From positions 1-12,511 of the forward strand of contig UREO01000055.1 in the NCBI GenBank assembly GCA_900546895.1: DNA of 12,511 nucleotides, given 5' to 3'. The notes under the pieces were generated by a model. That model was not told the origin of the DNA and searched no databases. It worked only from the letters and a program-made list of their open reading frames with translations. The DNA comes from an uncultured Oscillospiraceae bacterium (GTDB taxonomy: Bacteria; Bacillota; Clostridia; Oscillospirales; Acutalibacteraceae). This document shows, piece by piece, positions 5,750 to 12,511 of the stretch (position 1 is the stretch's first letter; each line of letters opens with the position of its first letter). The position numbers were made by a program, and so were the translations under genes.

Positions 5750-7042
5750 ATGAAAAAGTTTACATCTTGTGTACTTGCCGTCGCTCTGGCAGCTTCCCTG
5801 CTGACCGGGTGCGGTGCACCCGCTGCAAACTCCGATTCCTCGGCCGCAGGCAAATCGGGCGCCACCACCACGATAACCCTGTGGTCCCATATCGACGAAA
5901 ACTGGAACCCCGCTCAGGACAAAATGATCGCGGATTTTGAAACAGCGAATCCCGACATTAAAGTGGTACGTGAATCTTTTCCCTATGACGAGTTTGAATC
6001 CAAGACACAGACCTCCCTGCTGAGCAAGGAAGGCGGAGCGGATGTTTATCAGCTGTGGGGCGGCTGGGCGATCGATTACGCCAAGACCGGCGCTTTCTCC
6101 CCTGTACCGGATACATACATGGAGAAAGTCAAGGCGGACAGCTACGAGCCTGTGATCGGCTCCTTCGGCTACAACGGAAAGTACTACGGCGTTCCGCTGG
6201 AGTTCAACATCGAATACGGCGGGCTGCTGGTCAACACCCCGAAATTCAAGGAACTGGGCATTCAGTACCCCACCACATGGGACGATATGATTAACATCGC
6301 CAAGAAAAATTCCTCCTCCGACGGCGCGGTGTATCACCTTCGCGGACTGGATTTCGTTGGATGGGATACGCTTCCCTACACCTGGCTGTCCATGATTCTT
6401 TCCTCCGGCGGCAAATACATGGAGGGCGACAAGTTCAACTTCAACAATCCTGTCGGCGTCGAAACCATGCAGAAGCTGGTGGACTATGTTGCCGTTGATA
6501 AAATCACAAACCTCGACGGCCTGACCAACGCCAGCGAAACGGAGCCCTATCAGAAGCTTTTCACCAGCGACGAGGAGCTGATGGTTCCCCGCGGACCGTG
6601 GACGGTTTCGGAAGGCATCCATGTAGACGGTCTGGAATACGGCAAGGATTTCGAGTACGTTGCAATGCCGTTCTACGGCCCGCAGAAGCTGTTCGCGGCG
6701 GAAACCGGCTGGGGGCTGGCGGTAAACGCTTCCTCGAAAAATCAGGAAGCGGCATGGAAGTTCGTCGAATTCTGGACCGACCCCGACAAAGTGCTGGATT
6801 ACAACATTGCCTGCGGCATGGTGCCCGCATCCAAAACCGCGGCCCACAATCCGGAGCTGCTAAAAGCGATGCCTTATCTTGAGCCGCTGGTAAACATTCT
6901 GGACGGCGGCAAGTTCATCGGTTATTTCAACACGGATAAGCTGAAGGAAAATGTTAAAAACACCTTTATTGATATCGTGAACAACAAGACCCCTGTGGCT
7001 GAAGCGCTTGAAAAACTTGACAGCACAATGAATGCGGAATAA
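5750..7042 (+). CDS. ABC sugar transporter solute-binding lipoprotein (family 1, CUT1)
   Basis: 430-aa extracellular substrate-binding protein anchored to the membrane by lipid. The N-terminus is a lipoprotein signal peptide: basic MKK, a hydrophobic core, and the lipobox LLTGC with the lipidated Cys21, followed by a Ser/Ala/Gly-rich linker to about residue 42. The mature part starts TTTITLWSHIDENW and has family features: MIADFETANPDIKVV, the YYGVPLEFNIEYGGLLVNTPKFKELG segment common in oligosaccharide-binding proteins, and GWGLAVNASSKNQEAAWKFVEFW near the C-terminal half. Length is normal for the family. GGAGG (5739-5743) is 6 nt from the ATG. Its position after an alpha-galactosidase gene and before two CUT1 permeases suggests it delivers an alpha-galactoside. 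The ligand cannot be read from sequence, and another oligosaccharide is possible. Confidence 0.93.
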   Translation: MKKFTSCVLAVALAASLLTGCGAPAANSDSSAAGKSGATTTITLWSHIDENWNPAQDKMIADFETANPDIKVVRESFPYDEFESKTQTSLLSKEGGADVYQLWGGWAIDYAKTGAFSPVPDTYMEKVKADSYEPVIGSFGYNGKYYGVPLEFNIEYGGLLVNTPKFKELGIQYPTTWDDMINIAKKNSSSDGAVYHLRGLDFVGWDTLPYTWLSMILSSGGKYMEGDKFNFNNPVGVETMQKLVDYVAVDKITNLDGLTNASETEPYQKLFTSDEELMVPRGPWTVSEGIHVDGLEYGKDFEYVAMPFYGPQKLFAAETGWGLAVNASSKNQEAAWKFVEFWTDPDKVLDYNIACGMVPASKTAAHNPELLKAMPYLEPLVNILDGGKFIGYFNTDKLKENVKNTFIDIVNNKTPVAEALEKLDSTMNAE

Positions 7043-7059
7043 TAACTGCACATGAAAAT

Positions 7060-7094
7060 ACGGCGGGCTTTTGACAAAGAAGAGAGCCCGCCGT
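7060..7094 (+). other. strong intercistronic stem-loop after the binding-protein gene
   Basis: A 10-bp G+C-rich stem (ACGGCGGGCT / AGCCCGCCGT, 7060-7069 and 7085-7094) with a 15-nt loop lies 17 nt after the binding-protein stop codon and 7 nt before the AAGGAGG of the permease gene. No U-tract follows (CTCTCTAAGG). In sugar ABC operons such hairpins commonly protect the upstream mRNA or cause partial termination, so that binding protein is made in excess over permeases. That role here is inference. Confidence 0.65.
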
Positions 7095-7115
7095 CTCTCT
7101 AAGGAGGATCGACCC

Positions 7116-7991
7116 GTGAAAAACAACCGTTTTGTCTACCTTGTGCTGCTCCCGATTTTTATTTTGCTGGCAGTCTTCTTCGTACTTCCCATCGTAGGCG
7201 GCTTTGCGATTTCTTTTTTTGATTACAACCCGCTCAGAGCCATCAACCATTTTATTGGATTTGAAAACTTCGGTAAGCTGATGTCGGATAAAATCTTCCT
7301 AAAATCCACCGCAAACACGCTTATATTTGTCGGCATTACCGTTACTCTGAATATATTCCTCACTCTCGTGCTCGCACAGCTGGTCAGCATGCTGCCGTGG
7401 CCGAAATTCCGGAGCTTCTTCCGGGTGATTTTCTTCATGCCCTGCGTGGCGCCGCTGATTGCCTCCAGCGTGGTGTGGGGTGGGCTCTATGCCACCAAGT
7501 ACGGCCTGATCAACAATATGCTCAAAACCTTCTTCGGGATTTCCCCGGTAAACTGGCTGGGAACCGCAAGCTACGTGATGCCCGCCATCATTATTTTCAC
7601 GCTTTGGGCCGATATCGGCTACAATATCATCCTGTTTTCCGCCGGTATGGACGGAATCCCCGCGGATTTCTATGAGGCGGCCGAAATTGACGGCGCGGGC
7701 ATGGTGAAAAAGTTCTTCTATATCACTCTGCCGCTTCTGGGAAGAACCGTCAGCTTCGTCGTGGCCATGACAATTATCTCCCACTTCCAGATGTTCGCGC
7801 AGTTTCAGGTCCTTGCCAAACTGGGCGGCCCGGAAAACTCGGGAAACGTTCTTACCTACTACATCTACAAAACCGCTTTTCAGACCAAGGACATGGGTTA
7901 CGCGTCCGCAATCGCGGTCGTTCTCTTCCTTCTCATTATGATCGTCACGATAATCCAGCAGCGGCTCAACCGCGTGGAATGGGGGTATTAA
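7116..7991 (+). CDS. CUT1 ABC sugar permease, MalF/UgpA type
   Basis: 291-aa inner-membrane permease subunit with about six transmembrane helices: roughly 8-34, 68-92, 101-122, 152-176, 211-230 and 262-281. The cytoplasmic EAA loop that docks the ATPase is at 187-207 (EAAEIDGAGMVKKFFYITLP), with the conserved G in DGAG. The start is taken as GTG at 7116. A full AAGGAGG (7101-7107) lies 8 nt upstream, and the protein then begins just before the first helix. A longer reading from TTG at 7071 would start inside the intercistronic stem-loop and has no ribosome binding site. It forms a heterodimer with the next gene product and takes sugar from the upstream lipoprotein. Only one base separates its stop codon from the next start. 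Confidence 0.93.
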   Translation: MKNNRFVYLVLLPIFILLAVFFVLPIVGGFAISFFDYNPLRAINHFIGFENFGKLMSDKIFLKSTANTLIFVGITVTLNIFLTLVLAQLVSMLPWPKFRSFFRVIFFMPCVAPLIASSVVWGGLYATKYGLINNMLKTFFGISPVNWLGTASYVMPAIIIFTLWADIGYNIILFSAGMDGIPADFYEAAEIDGAGMVKKFFYITLPLLGRTVSFVVAMTIISHFQMFAQFQVLAKLGGPENSGNVLTYYIYKTAFQTKDMGYASAIAVVLFLLIMIVTIIQQRLNRVEWGY

Positions 7992-7992
7992 G

Positions 7993-8826
7993 ATGGCAAG
8001 CAATTCCAGAAAATACTACAAATTGTATGTCGTTATAGCTATTATACTAACGGTATTTTCTTTGCTCATTATTGCGCCCTACATCTGGATGATGCTCACC
8101 TCCTTTAAGAGTACCCGTGAGGTTCTGTACAACCCCGGAAAAGTCATGCCGATCAAATGGACGCTTTCCGGTTACATTACCGTTCTGACAAAATCGCCGT
8201 TCTTCAGCTGGTTTAAAAACAGCGTGATCGTGTCCGTCACCGTCACGGCGGCGGTCATCTTTACAAGCACGATCACCGGCTATGTGTTTTCCAAATACCG
8301 GTTCAAAGGGAAAAACTTTCTTTTCTGGCTGGTGCTGAGCACCATGATGGTTCCCAGCCAGATTACCATGATTCCCCGCTTCCTGATTATCAATCAGATC
8401 GGCCTGTACAACAGCCTGCAGGCGCTGATCATTCCAGCAATCGTATCCGGCTTCGGCATTTACCTTTGCCGGCAGTTCTGCGACGAAATTCCGGACAGTC
8501 TTTGTGAAGCCGCAAAGCTGGACGGCGCGGGGGATTTCCGCATCTACGCCAGCATCATTCTGCCGCAGCTGCGGCCCTGCATCGCGGCTCTGGCGATTTT
8601 CACCTTTCTGGAAATCTGGAACGATTACCTGAATCCTCTGATTATGCTCTCCACATTGAAGAGCATGACGCTTCCGCTGGCACTGACCTATTTCTCCGAT
8701 GCACATTCCACCGATATCAGCGCCGTTATGGCGGCCTCCGCGCTGATTATGCTCCCGGTGACCATCCTTCTTCTCTGCTTCCAGAAGCAATTCATCAAGG
8801 GCGTTACTATCTCAGGCATGAAATAA
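7993..8826 (+). CDS. CUT1 ABC sugar permease, MalG/UgpE type
   Basis: 277-aa partner permease with about six membrane helices, the first at 10-34, and C-terminal residues FIKGVTISGMK, typical of MalG-type subunits. The EAA loop is at 172-192 (EAAKLDGAGDFRIYASIILP). The start codon is one base past the stop of the preceding permease (TAAgATG), so the two are translationally coupled; the purine-rich GGGGG at 7981-7985 serves as ribosome binding site. It is last in the operon and is followed 4 nt later by a strong terminator. No nucleotide-binding subunit gene is present, so the complex must borrow an MsmK/MalK-type ATPase encoded elsewhere, as is common for CUT1 systems in Firmicutes. Confidence 0.94.
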   Translation: MASNSRKYYKLYVVIAIILTVFSLLIIAPYIWMMLTSFKSTREVLYNPGKVMPIKWTLSGYITVLTKSPFFSWFKNSVIVSVTVTAAVIFTSTITGYVFSKYRFKGKNFLFWLVLSTMMVPSQITMIPRFLIINQIGLYNSLQALIIPAIVSGFGIYLCRQFCDEIPDSLCEAAKLDGAGDFRIYASIILPQLRPCIAALAIFTFLEIWNDYLNPLIMLSTLKSMTLPLALTYFSDAHSTDISAVMAASALIMLPVTILLLCFQKQFIKGVTISGMK

Positions 8827-8830
8827 AGAA

Positions 8831-8884
8831 AAACAGACACAGGCGGATCGCCCGGAAAACGGGTCGATCCGCCTGTGTCTGTTT
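8831..8884. terminator. bidirectional intrinsic terminator between convergent operons
   Basis: A perfect 20-bp stem (8831-8850 with 8865-8884) is extended inward by CCCG/CGGG (8851-8854 with 8860-8863) around a GAAAA loop, with one bulged T at 8864: about 24 bp in all. On the plus strand it ends in GTTTCT, and it starts 4 nt after the permease stop codon. On the minus strand it is followed by a run rich in U (TTTTTCTTTATTT), terminating the cellobiose phosphorylase transcript arriving from the right. Confidence 0.93.
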
Positions 8885-8931
8885 CTATGCCGCAAAATGA
8901 GAAATAGCTGTATTGCCTTTATAAAAGAATA

Positions 8932-11367
8932 TCAGCCCATGTACACACGGACGACATGCTTTTTCCCGTCGCCGCAAACCGGAAGGACGTTGCCCTGTAC
9001 CGGTTCGCCGTCAAGCGTCATGCTTTTTACGCCTTTGCTCTTCCCAGCCGTATTATCGATTTCGATCCGGTACGTGGAGCCGCGGAATTTGCGTTCCACC
9101 GTAAAGCTGCCGAAATCCTCGGGAATACACGGATCGATTTCCAATCCGTCGAACTGGGGCCGGATCCCGAGAATGAACTGGGAGACATCGTAAAAGCTCC
9201 AGGCCGCCGTACCGGTCAGCCAGGAATTTTTCGCCTCGCCGTGCCGCGGCGCGTCGCGCCCAGCAATCATCTGCGCGTAAACATAGGGCTCGGTGCGGTG
9301 TATTTCACTGATCTGCTCCGTATAGGCGGGGCAGGTTTTTTTGTAAACGGAAAACGCCAGATCGCCGCGGCCGAGGACGGTTTCCGCAATGGAAATCCAG
9401 GGATTGTTGTGGCAGAAAATGCCGCCGTTTTCCTTGTACCCCGGAGGATAGGAGGATATTTCACCCAGATTCAGCCGGTAAGAGGTATAGGACGGCCAAT
9501 TCAGAACCGAACCGAATTCCGTATCAAGATGCCGGTGCACGGAATCCAGCGCGCGCTGCGCCAAGCCTTCCTTTACACCGACCCCGGCCATGACGCAGAA
9601 GCCCTGCGGTTCGATAAACAGCTTGCCTTCGCCGCATTCCCGGCTGCCGACTTTGTCCCCGAAGGCGTCGTAGGCACGCAGGAACCATTCACCGTCCCAA
9701 CCGTCCCTGAGAATGGCGTCGGTCATATTGTTTACTTCTCGAAGAGCGCGTTCCGCTTCCTCCGCACACCCCGACCGGCTCAGAATTTCGGCGTACGCCG
9801 GGCCAACCGAAACAAACAGTCCCGCGATAAACACCGATTCCGCGATTCCGCTTTCAAAATTTGCGCAGGTCTGGAAAGATTCCCCTGGCGTTTTGGAAAA
9901 GCAGTTTAGGTTGAGGCAGTCGTTCCAGTCGGCGCGGCCGATCAGCGGAAGCCCGTGCGGTCCAAGGTTGTTCAGCACATGGTCAAACGAACGTTTCAAA
10001 TGCTCCAGCAGGGGAACCTCCGTGCCCGCCGCGTTGTCGAAGGGAACCTGCTCCTGCAGAACCGGCCAGTCCCCCGTTTCCTTCAAATACGCGATCACCC
10101 CGAAAATCAGCCACAGGGAATCGTCGTTAAACCCGCTGCCGACTTCAAGATTTCCGCGTTTGGTCAGCGGCTGGTACTGATGATAGGCGCTTCCGTCCTT
10201 CATCTGCGTGGCGGCAATATCCAGAATACGGGTCCTTGCCCGGGTTGGAATCAAATGCACAAAGCCGAGGAGGTCCTGTGCGGAATCCCGGAAGCCCATT
10301 CCCCTTCCGATCCCGGATTCAAAGTAGGAGGCGGAGCGCGACATGTTGAACGTCACCATGCACTGGTACTGATTCCAGATATTCACCATACGGTTCAGCT
10401 TTTCGTCCTGGCTGTCAAGACGGAAGTTGGAAAGCAGTCCGTCCCAATACTCTTTGATACGGGACAGTGCGGAATCCACCTGTGCATCTGTGGAAAAGGC
10501 GTCCAGCAGCTTTTTTGCCGGCGCTTTATTGACGACATTCGGTGATTCCCATTTCTGATTTTCCGGGTTTTCACAGTAGCCCAAAACGTAAATCAGACTT
10601 TTTTCCTCTCCGGGGGCAAGGGTCACGCGGACGCAGTGGGAGCCGACGGGCGCCCAGCCGCTTGCGACGGAGTTGCGGGGCTTTCCCTCAAGCACCGCGT
10701 CCGGCCTGTCAAAGCCGTTATAGGCCCCGAAAAAGGATTCCCGGTCCGTGTCGAAACCGTCGATCGCAGTGTTCACCCCGAACACCGCGTAATGATTGCG
10801 CCGCTCGCGGTATTCCGATTTATGGTAAATCGCGCTGCCGGCCACTTCCACTTCCCCGATATTGAAATTGCGCTGGAAGTTCGTCATGTCGTCGTACGCG
10901 TTCCAAAGGCAGAATTCAACAAAAGAGAACACTTGAAAGCTTTTTTGCTCCGAAGAGGTGTTTTTCACAGTCAGGCGGGTCACTTCACAGTTTGCTCCGA
11001 TCGGGACAAAAACGGTCTGCGTTGCCATCAGGCCGTTTTTGCTGGAATCGAAAATGCTGTATCCCAGCCCGTGGCGGCATCCGTAAGAGTCCAGCGGCGT
11101 TTTCGTCGGCGCCCAGCCCGGATTCCAGACGGTGCCTTCGTCATTTATATAAAAGTAGCGCCCTCCCGCATCCGTGGGAACATTATTATACCGGTACCGC
11201 GTAAGGCGGAGCATGCGTGCGTCTTTATAAAAACAATATCCCCCCGATGTGTTTGAGATCAGCGAAAAAAAATCTTCGTTTCCAAGATAATTGATCCAGG
11301 GATAGGGGGTGTCCGGCCGGGTAATCACGTATTCTCTGCGGGCATCGTCAAAATATCCGAATTTCAT
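8932..11367 (-). CDS. cbp: cellobiose phosphorylase (GH94)
   Basis: 811-aa cytoplasmic enzyme that cleaves cellobiose with phosphate to alpha-glucose 1-phosphate and glucose, saving ATP compared with hydrolysis. It starts MKFGYFDDARREYVITRPDT and continues PYPWINYLGNEDFFSLISNT, closely resembling the clostridial enzyme, of the same length as I recall it. Further hallmarks are WNAYDDMTNFQRNF (155-168), SASYFESGIGRGMGFRDSAQ (345-364), GRADWNDCLNLNCF (477-490) with the expected general acid Asp483, PPGYKENGGIFCHNNPW, and HGEAKNSWLTGTAAW near the C-terminus. The start at 11367 is chosen over an ATG at 11502. It has GGGAGGAA 7 nt upstream and begins the family sequence, and the candidate promoter lies inside the longer version. 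There is no signal peptide, so cellobiose must be imported, but no dedicated importer is in view. It is divergent from LacI regulator 2, its probable repressor. Confidence 0.95.
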   Translation of the reverse strand: MKFGYFDDARREYVITRPDTPYPWINYLGNEDFFSLISNTSGGYCFYKDARMLRLTRYRYNNVPTDAGGRYFYINDEGTVWNPGWAPTKTPLDSYGCRHGLGYSIFDSSKNGLMATQTVFVPIGANCEVTRLTVKNTSSEQKSFQVFSFVEFCLWNAYDDMTNFQRNFNIGEVEVAGSAIYHKSEYRERRNHYAVFGVNTAIDGFDTDRESFFGAYNGFDRPDAVLEGKPRNSVASGWAPVGSHCVRVTLAPGEEKSLIYVLGYCENPENQKWESPNVVNKAPAKKLLDAFSTDAQVDSALSRIKEYWDGLLSNFRLDSQDEKLNRMVNIWNQYQCMVTFNMSRSASYFESGIGRGMGFRDSAQDLLGFVHLIPTRARTRILDIAATQMKDGSAYHQYQPLTKRGNLEVGSGFNDDSLWLIFGVIAYLKETGDWPVLQEQVPFDNAAGTEVPLLEHLKRSFDHVLNNLGPHGLPLIGRADWNDCLNLNCFSKTPGESFQTCANFESGIAESVFIAGLFVSVGPAYAEILSRSGCAEEAERALREVNNMTDAILRDGWDGEWFLRAYDAFGDKVGSRECGEGKLFIEPQGFCVMAGVGVKEGLAQRALDSVHRHLDTEFGSVLNWPSYTSYRLNLGEISSYPPGYKENGGIFCHNNPWISIAETVLGRGDLAFSVYKKTCPAYTEQISEIHRTEPYVYAQMIAGRDAPRHGEAKNSWLTGTAAWSFYDVSQFILGIRPQFDGLEIDPCIPEDFGSFTVERKFRGSTYRIEIDNTAGKSKGVKSMTLDGEPVQGNVLPVCGDGKKHVVRVYMG

Positions 11368-11406
11368 AGGCAAGTTCCTCCCAATGCTTTGTTGGACTAC
11401 CAATTC

Positions 11407-11420
11407 CGAAAACGATTTAG
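11407..11420. promoter_or_regulatory. operator-like site O1 in the cellobiose phosphorylase leader
   Basis: CGAAAACGATTTAG is a CpG-centred imperfect palindrome (4 of 6 arm positions match) of the LacI-operator type. It lies 40 nt upstream of the phosphorylase ATG and roughly 30 nt past its predicted transcription start. The identical 14-mer occurs at 11755-11768. Confidence 0.65.
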
Positions 11421-11452
11421 TAATTTCACAAAACAAGAAACCCATTTTCTCT

Positions 11453-11481
11453 ATAGTAATGGGTAGAGCATATAAAATCAA
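11453..11481 (-). promoter_or_regulatory. candidate promoter for cellobiose phosphorylase
   Basis: Minus strand TTGATT (11481-11476), 17-nt spacer, TACTAT (11458-11453); 4 of 6 matches in each hexamer. The predicted start is near 11446, with a leader of about 80 nt. In such A+T-rich DNA other -10-like hexamers exist, for example TATAAT at 11508-11503 without a -35, or TTGTAT-17-TATATA ending at 11619 next to O2. The choice is therefore tentative. Confidence 0.4.
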
Positions 11482-11602
11482 GTATTTTTTAATATTCAGC
11501 ATATTATACGAATATTAATCAATAGATTTCTCTATTTTAAGCAAAACAGCGACGATCCCGCAAACTGCCAAAAAATTTCTATTTTTGAAAATTTTTCAAT
11601 AT

Positions 11603-11620
11603 TACGAAAACATTTTCGTA
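11603..11620. promoter_or_regulatory. palindromic operator-like site O2 in mid-region
   Basis: TACGAAAACATTTTCGTA is a perfect inverted repeat: 8-bp arms around a 2-nt centre. It shares the half-site CGAAAAC with O1 and O3 and is the most symmetric of the three. It lies 198 bp from O1 and 150 bp from O3, centre to centre. Confidence 0.7.
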
Positions 11621-11719
11621 TATAATATTAATGATAGAAAAATACAAGCCTGTTTTTTATTAAAATATATTATATAATAAAATATTTTTTAAAATTTAAT
11701 ATTAAAATTTAAATTACTA

Positions 11720-11748
11720 TTGAAAAATTGTTAATTATAGATTGTAAT
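11720..11748 (+). promoter_or_regulatory. promoter of LacI regulator 2
   Basis: TTGAAA (11720-11725), 17-nt spacer, TGTAAT (11743-11748): 5 of 6 matches in each hexamer. The predicted start is near 11755, at the first base of operator-like site O3, which implies autorepression. The leader would be about 40 nt. Confidence 0.6.
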
Positions 11749-11754
11749 AACTTA

Positions 11755-11768
11755 CGAAAACGATTTAG
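11755..11768. promoter_or_regulatory. operator-like site O3 at the LacI 2 transcription start
   Basis: CGAAAACGATTTAG is identical over 14 bases and in the same orientation as O1, 348 bp away. It begins 6 nt after the -10 of the LacI 2 promoter and ends 27 nt before its ATG. Confidence 0.68.
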
Positions 11769-11795
11769 AAAATTTTTCAGACAGGGGAACGTCAG

Positions 11796-12464
11796 ATGGC
11801 AAACATAAAAGATATTGCGTTGAAATGTGGATTGTCCGTTTCAACGGTCAGCAAAGCGCTGAACAGCTACAGCGACATCAGCAAGGAAACCCGCCAGCGC
11901 GTTCTGGAAACCGCGGAACAGTTCGGCTACTTTCCGAACTCCAACGCAAGGGCCCTGAAAACGAACCGTACCCATAATTTAGGAATGCTGTTTGTGGACG
12001 ACGCCCAGAGCGGGCTGACGCACGATTATTTTGCCGCCGTTTTGGACAGCTTTAAAGTAGAAGCGGAAAAGCACGGCTACGACATCACCTTTATCAATCA
12101 CAATATCAACATTGGAAACCGACCGATGACTTTTCTGGAGCACTGCAGATACCGCAATTTTGACGGCGTATGCATCGCCTGTATCGACTTTCAGAAGCCG
12201 GAGGTCATCGAGCTGGTAAGCAGCAGTATTCCCGTCGTGACCATCGACCACATATTCAACAACCACACAAGCATCAACTCCGCAAACGTACAGGGAATGC
12301 ACGAGCTTGTACAGTACATATATGACAGGGGCCACCGGAAAATCGCCTATGTTCACGGTGAAAAATCAGCGGTCACCGAACAGCGCCTGACCAGTTTCTG
12401 CAAATCGCTGATGGATTTGGGAATCGAGACTCCTCAGGAGTATCTTGTACGCGCGGCCTACCAC
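11796..12464 (+). CDS. LacI-family transcriptional regulator 2, truncated by the contig end
   Basis: 223 genuine codons of a DNA-binding repressor; roughly the last third of a usual 330-340-residue protein is missing. The helix-turn-helix is at residues 3-23 (NIKDIALKCGLSVSTVSKAL). The hinge region (NSNARALKTNRTHNLG) is canonical, with the minor-groove leucine in ARALK. The effector domain starts at LGMLFVDD and reaches the RGHRKIAYVHGEKSAVTEQR segment. GGGG (11784-11787), 8 nt from the ATG, is the ribosome binding site. The reading frame stays open beyond 12464 only because adapter DNA happens to be in frame; those residues (LSLIHISEPTRHAQI) are artefact. Its position divergent from cellobiose phosphorylase, with shared operator-like sites at both ends of the gap, suggests it represses that gene and itself. 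The inducer is probably cellobiose or a derivative, which is inference. Confidence 0.93.
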
Positions 12465-12511
12465 CTGTCTCTTATACACATCTCCGAGCCCACGAGACAT
12501 GCGCAGATCTC
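12465..12511. other. Illumina Nextera adapter and index (sequencing artefact)
   Basis: The last 47 bases are not genomic. 12465-12483 is the 19-bp Tn5 mosaic end as it appears in Nextera read-through (CTGTCTCTTATACACATCT). 12484-12498 (CCGAGCCCACGAGAC) is the read-2 adapter. 12499-12506 (ATGCGCAG) is an 8-base i7 index, and 12507-12511 (ATCTC) begins the P7 sequence. It extends the LacI 2 frame with the peptide LSLIHISEPTRH, a well-known signature of adapter contamination in databases. Confidence 0.98.

Larger units (their letters stand above)
11368..11795. other. A+T-rich divergent control region between cellobiose phosphorylase and LacI 2
   Basis: A 428-nt gap with no credible gene. From about 11460 to 11770 it is made almost entirely of A and T, including the run of mixed A/T near 11650-11720. 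It holds candidate promoters in both directions and three related CGAAAA-containing operator-like sites at 11407-11420, 11603-11620 and 11755-11768. The long A+T-rich stretches probably give curved, easily melted DNA. Confidence 0.75.

Noticed and set aside
5684..6847. 387-codon minus-strand open frame opposite the binding-protein gene
   Set aside because: It is the antisense shadow of a well-supported lipoprotein gene and shows no family motif.
8956..11256. Several plus-strand open frames opposite cellobiose phosphorylase (up to 317 codons)
   Set aside because: All are antisense to a confidently identified 811-residue enzyme, with no motif or start context.
11368..11502. Longer start (ATG at 11502) for cellobiose phosphorylase
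   Set aside because: The extension is A+T-rich, contains the candidate promoter and operator O1, and does not belong to the family; MKFGYFDD at 11367 matches the family start.
11640..11720. A/T-only stretch as a possible replication origin or small RNA gene
   Set aside because: I see no DnaA-box cluster, iterons or promoter-plus-terminator pair; a divergent promoter region explains it adequately.
11979..12356. 125-codon minus-strand frame inside LacI 2
   Set aside because: It is antisense to a regulator with a clear helix-turn-helix and effector domain.
12465..12483. Possible Tn5 insertion end
   Set aside because: The 19-bp mosaic end is followed by read-2 adapter, index and P7 bases, so it is library adapter and not a genomic transposon.

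Overview
The window looks like a chromosomal segment of a Gram-positive Clostridia-type Firmicute, possibly an Oscillospirales/Ruminococcaceae-like gut or cellulolytic anaerobe. This is inferred from strong AGGAGG-type ribosome binding sites, near-consensus sigma-A promoters, a lipoprotein sugar-binding protein, LacI regulators, and a cellobiose phosphorylase close to the clostridial enzyme. Coding DNA is moderately G+C-rich. The two large divergent intergenic regions are strikingly A+T-rich. The last 47 bases are not genomic: they are Illumina Nextera adapter plus index, so the contig's true end is 12464.

Layout. (1) 1-206: the first 22 codons of a minus-strand methylglyoxal synthase gene (mgsA), with a strong promoter and a ~105-nt leader. 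(2) 257-2806, minus: an 849-aa protein with a KaiC/RecA-like N-terminus that has lost its P-loop, joined to a PEP synthase/PPDK-type ATP-grasp domain but lacking the phosphohistidine and PEP-binding domains. (3) 2898-3893, minus: LacI-type regulator 1. (4) 3894-4345: divergent control region with two promoters and three related operator-like inverted repeats. (5) 4346-8826, plus: a four-gene sugar operon encoding a GH4 alpha-galactosidase (MelA type), a lipoprotein solute-binding protein and two CUT1 permeases, with stem-loops in the first two intercistronic gaps. (6) 8831-8884: a very strong bidirectional terminator. (7) 8932-11367, minus: a GH94 cellobiose phosphorylase. (8) 11368-11795: an A+T-rich divergent control region with three copies of a different operator. 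(9) 11796-12464, plus: LacI-type regulator 2, cut off by the adapter.

How the genes work together. The region holds two back-to-back sugar modules, each with its own divergently transcribed LacI-family repressor and its own operator sequence. Module 1 imports an oligosaccharide (probably an alpha-galactoside) and cleaves it in the cytoplasm. It lacks its own ABC ATPase, so a shared MsmK/MalK-type ATPase is expected elsewhere. Module 2 phosphorolyses cytoplasmic cellobiose to glucose 1-phosphate and glucose, and has no importer in view. The regulators differ in a way that matches their putative operators: regulator 2 has a normal LacI hinge and CpG-centred sites, while regulator 1 lacks the usual hinge and has sites with a single central base and no CpG. 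I found no CRISPR, tRNA, rRNA, IS element or phage signature.
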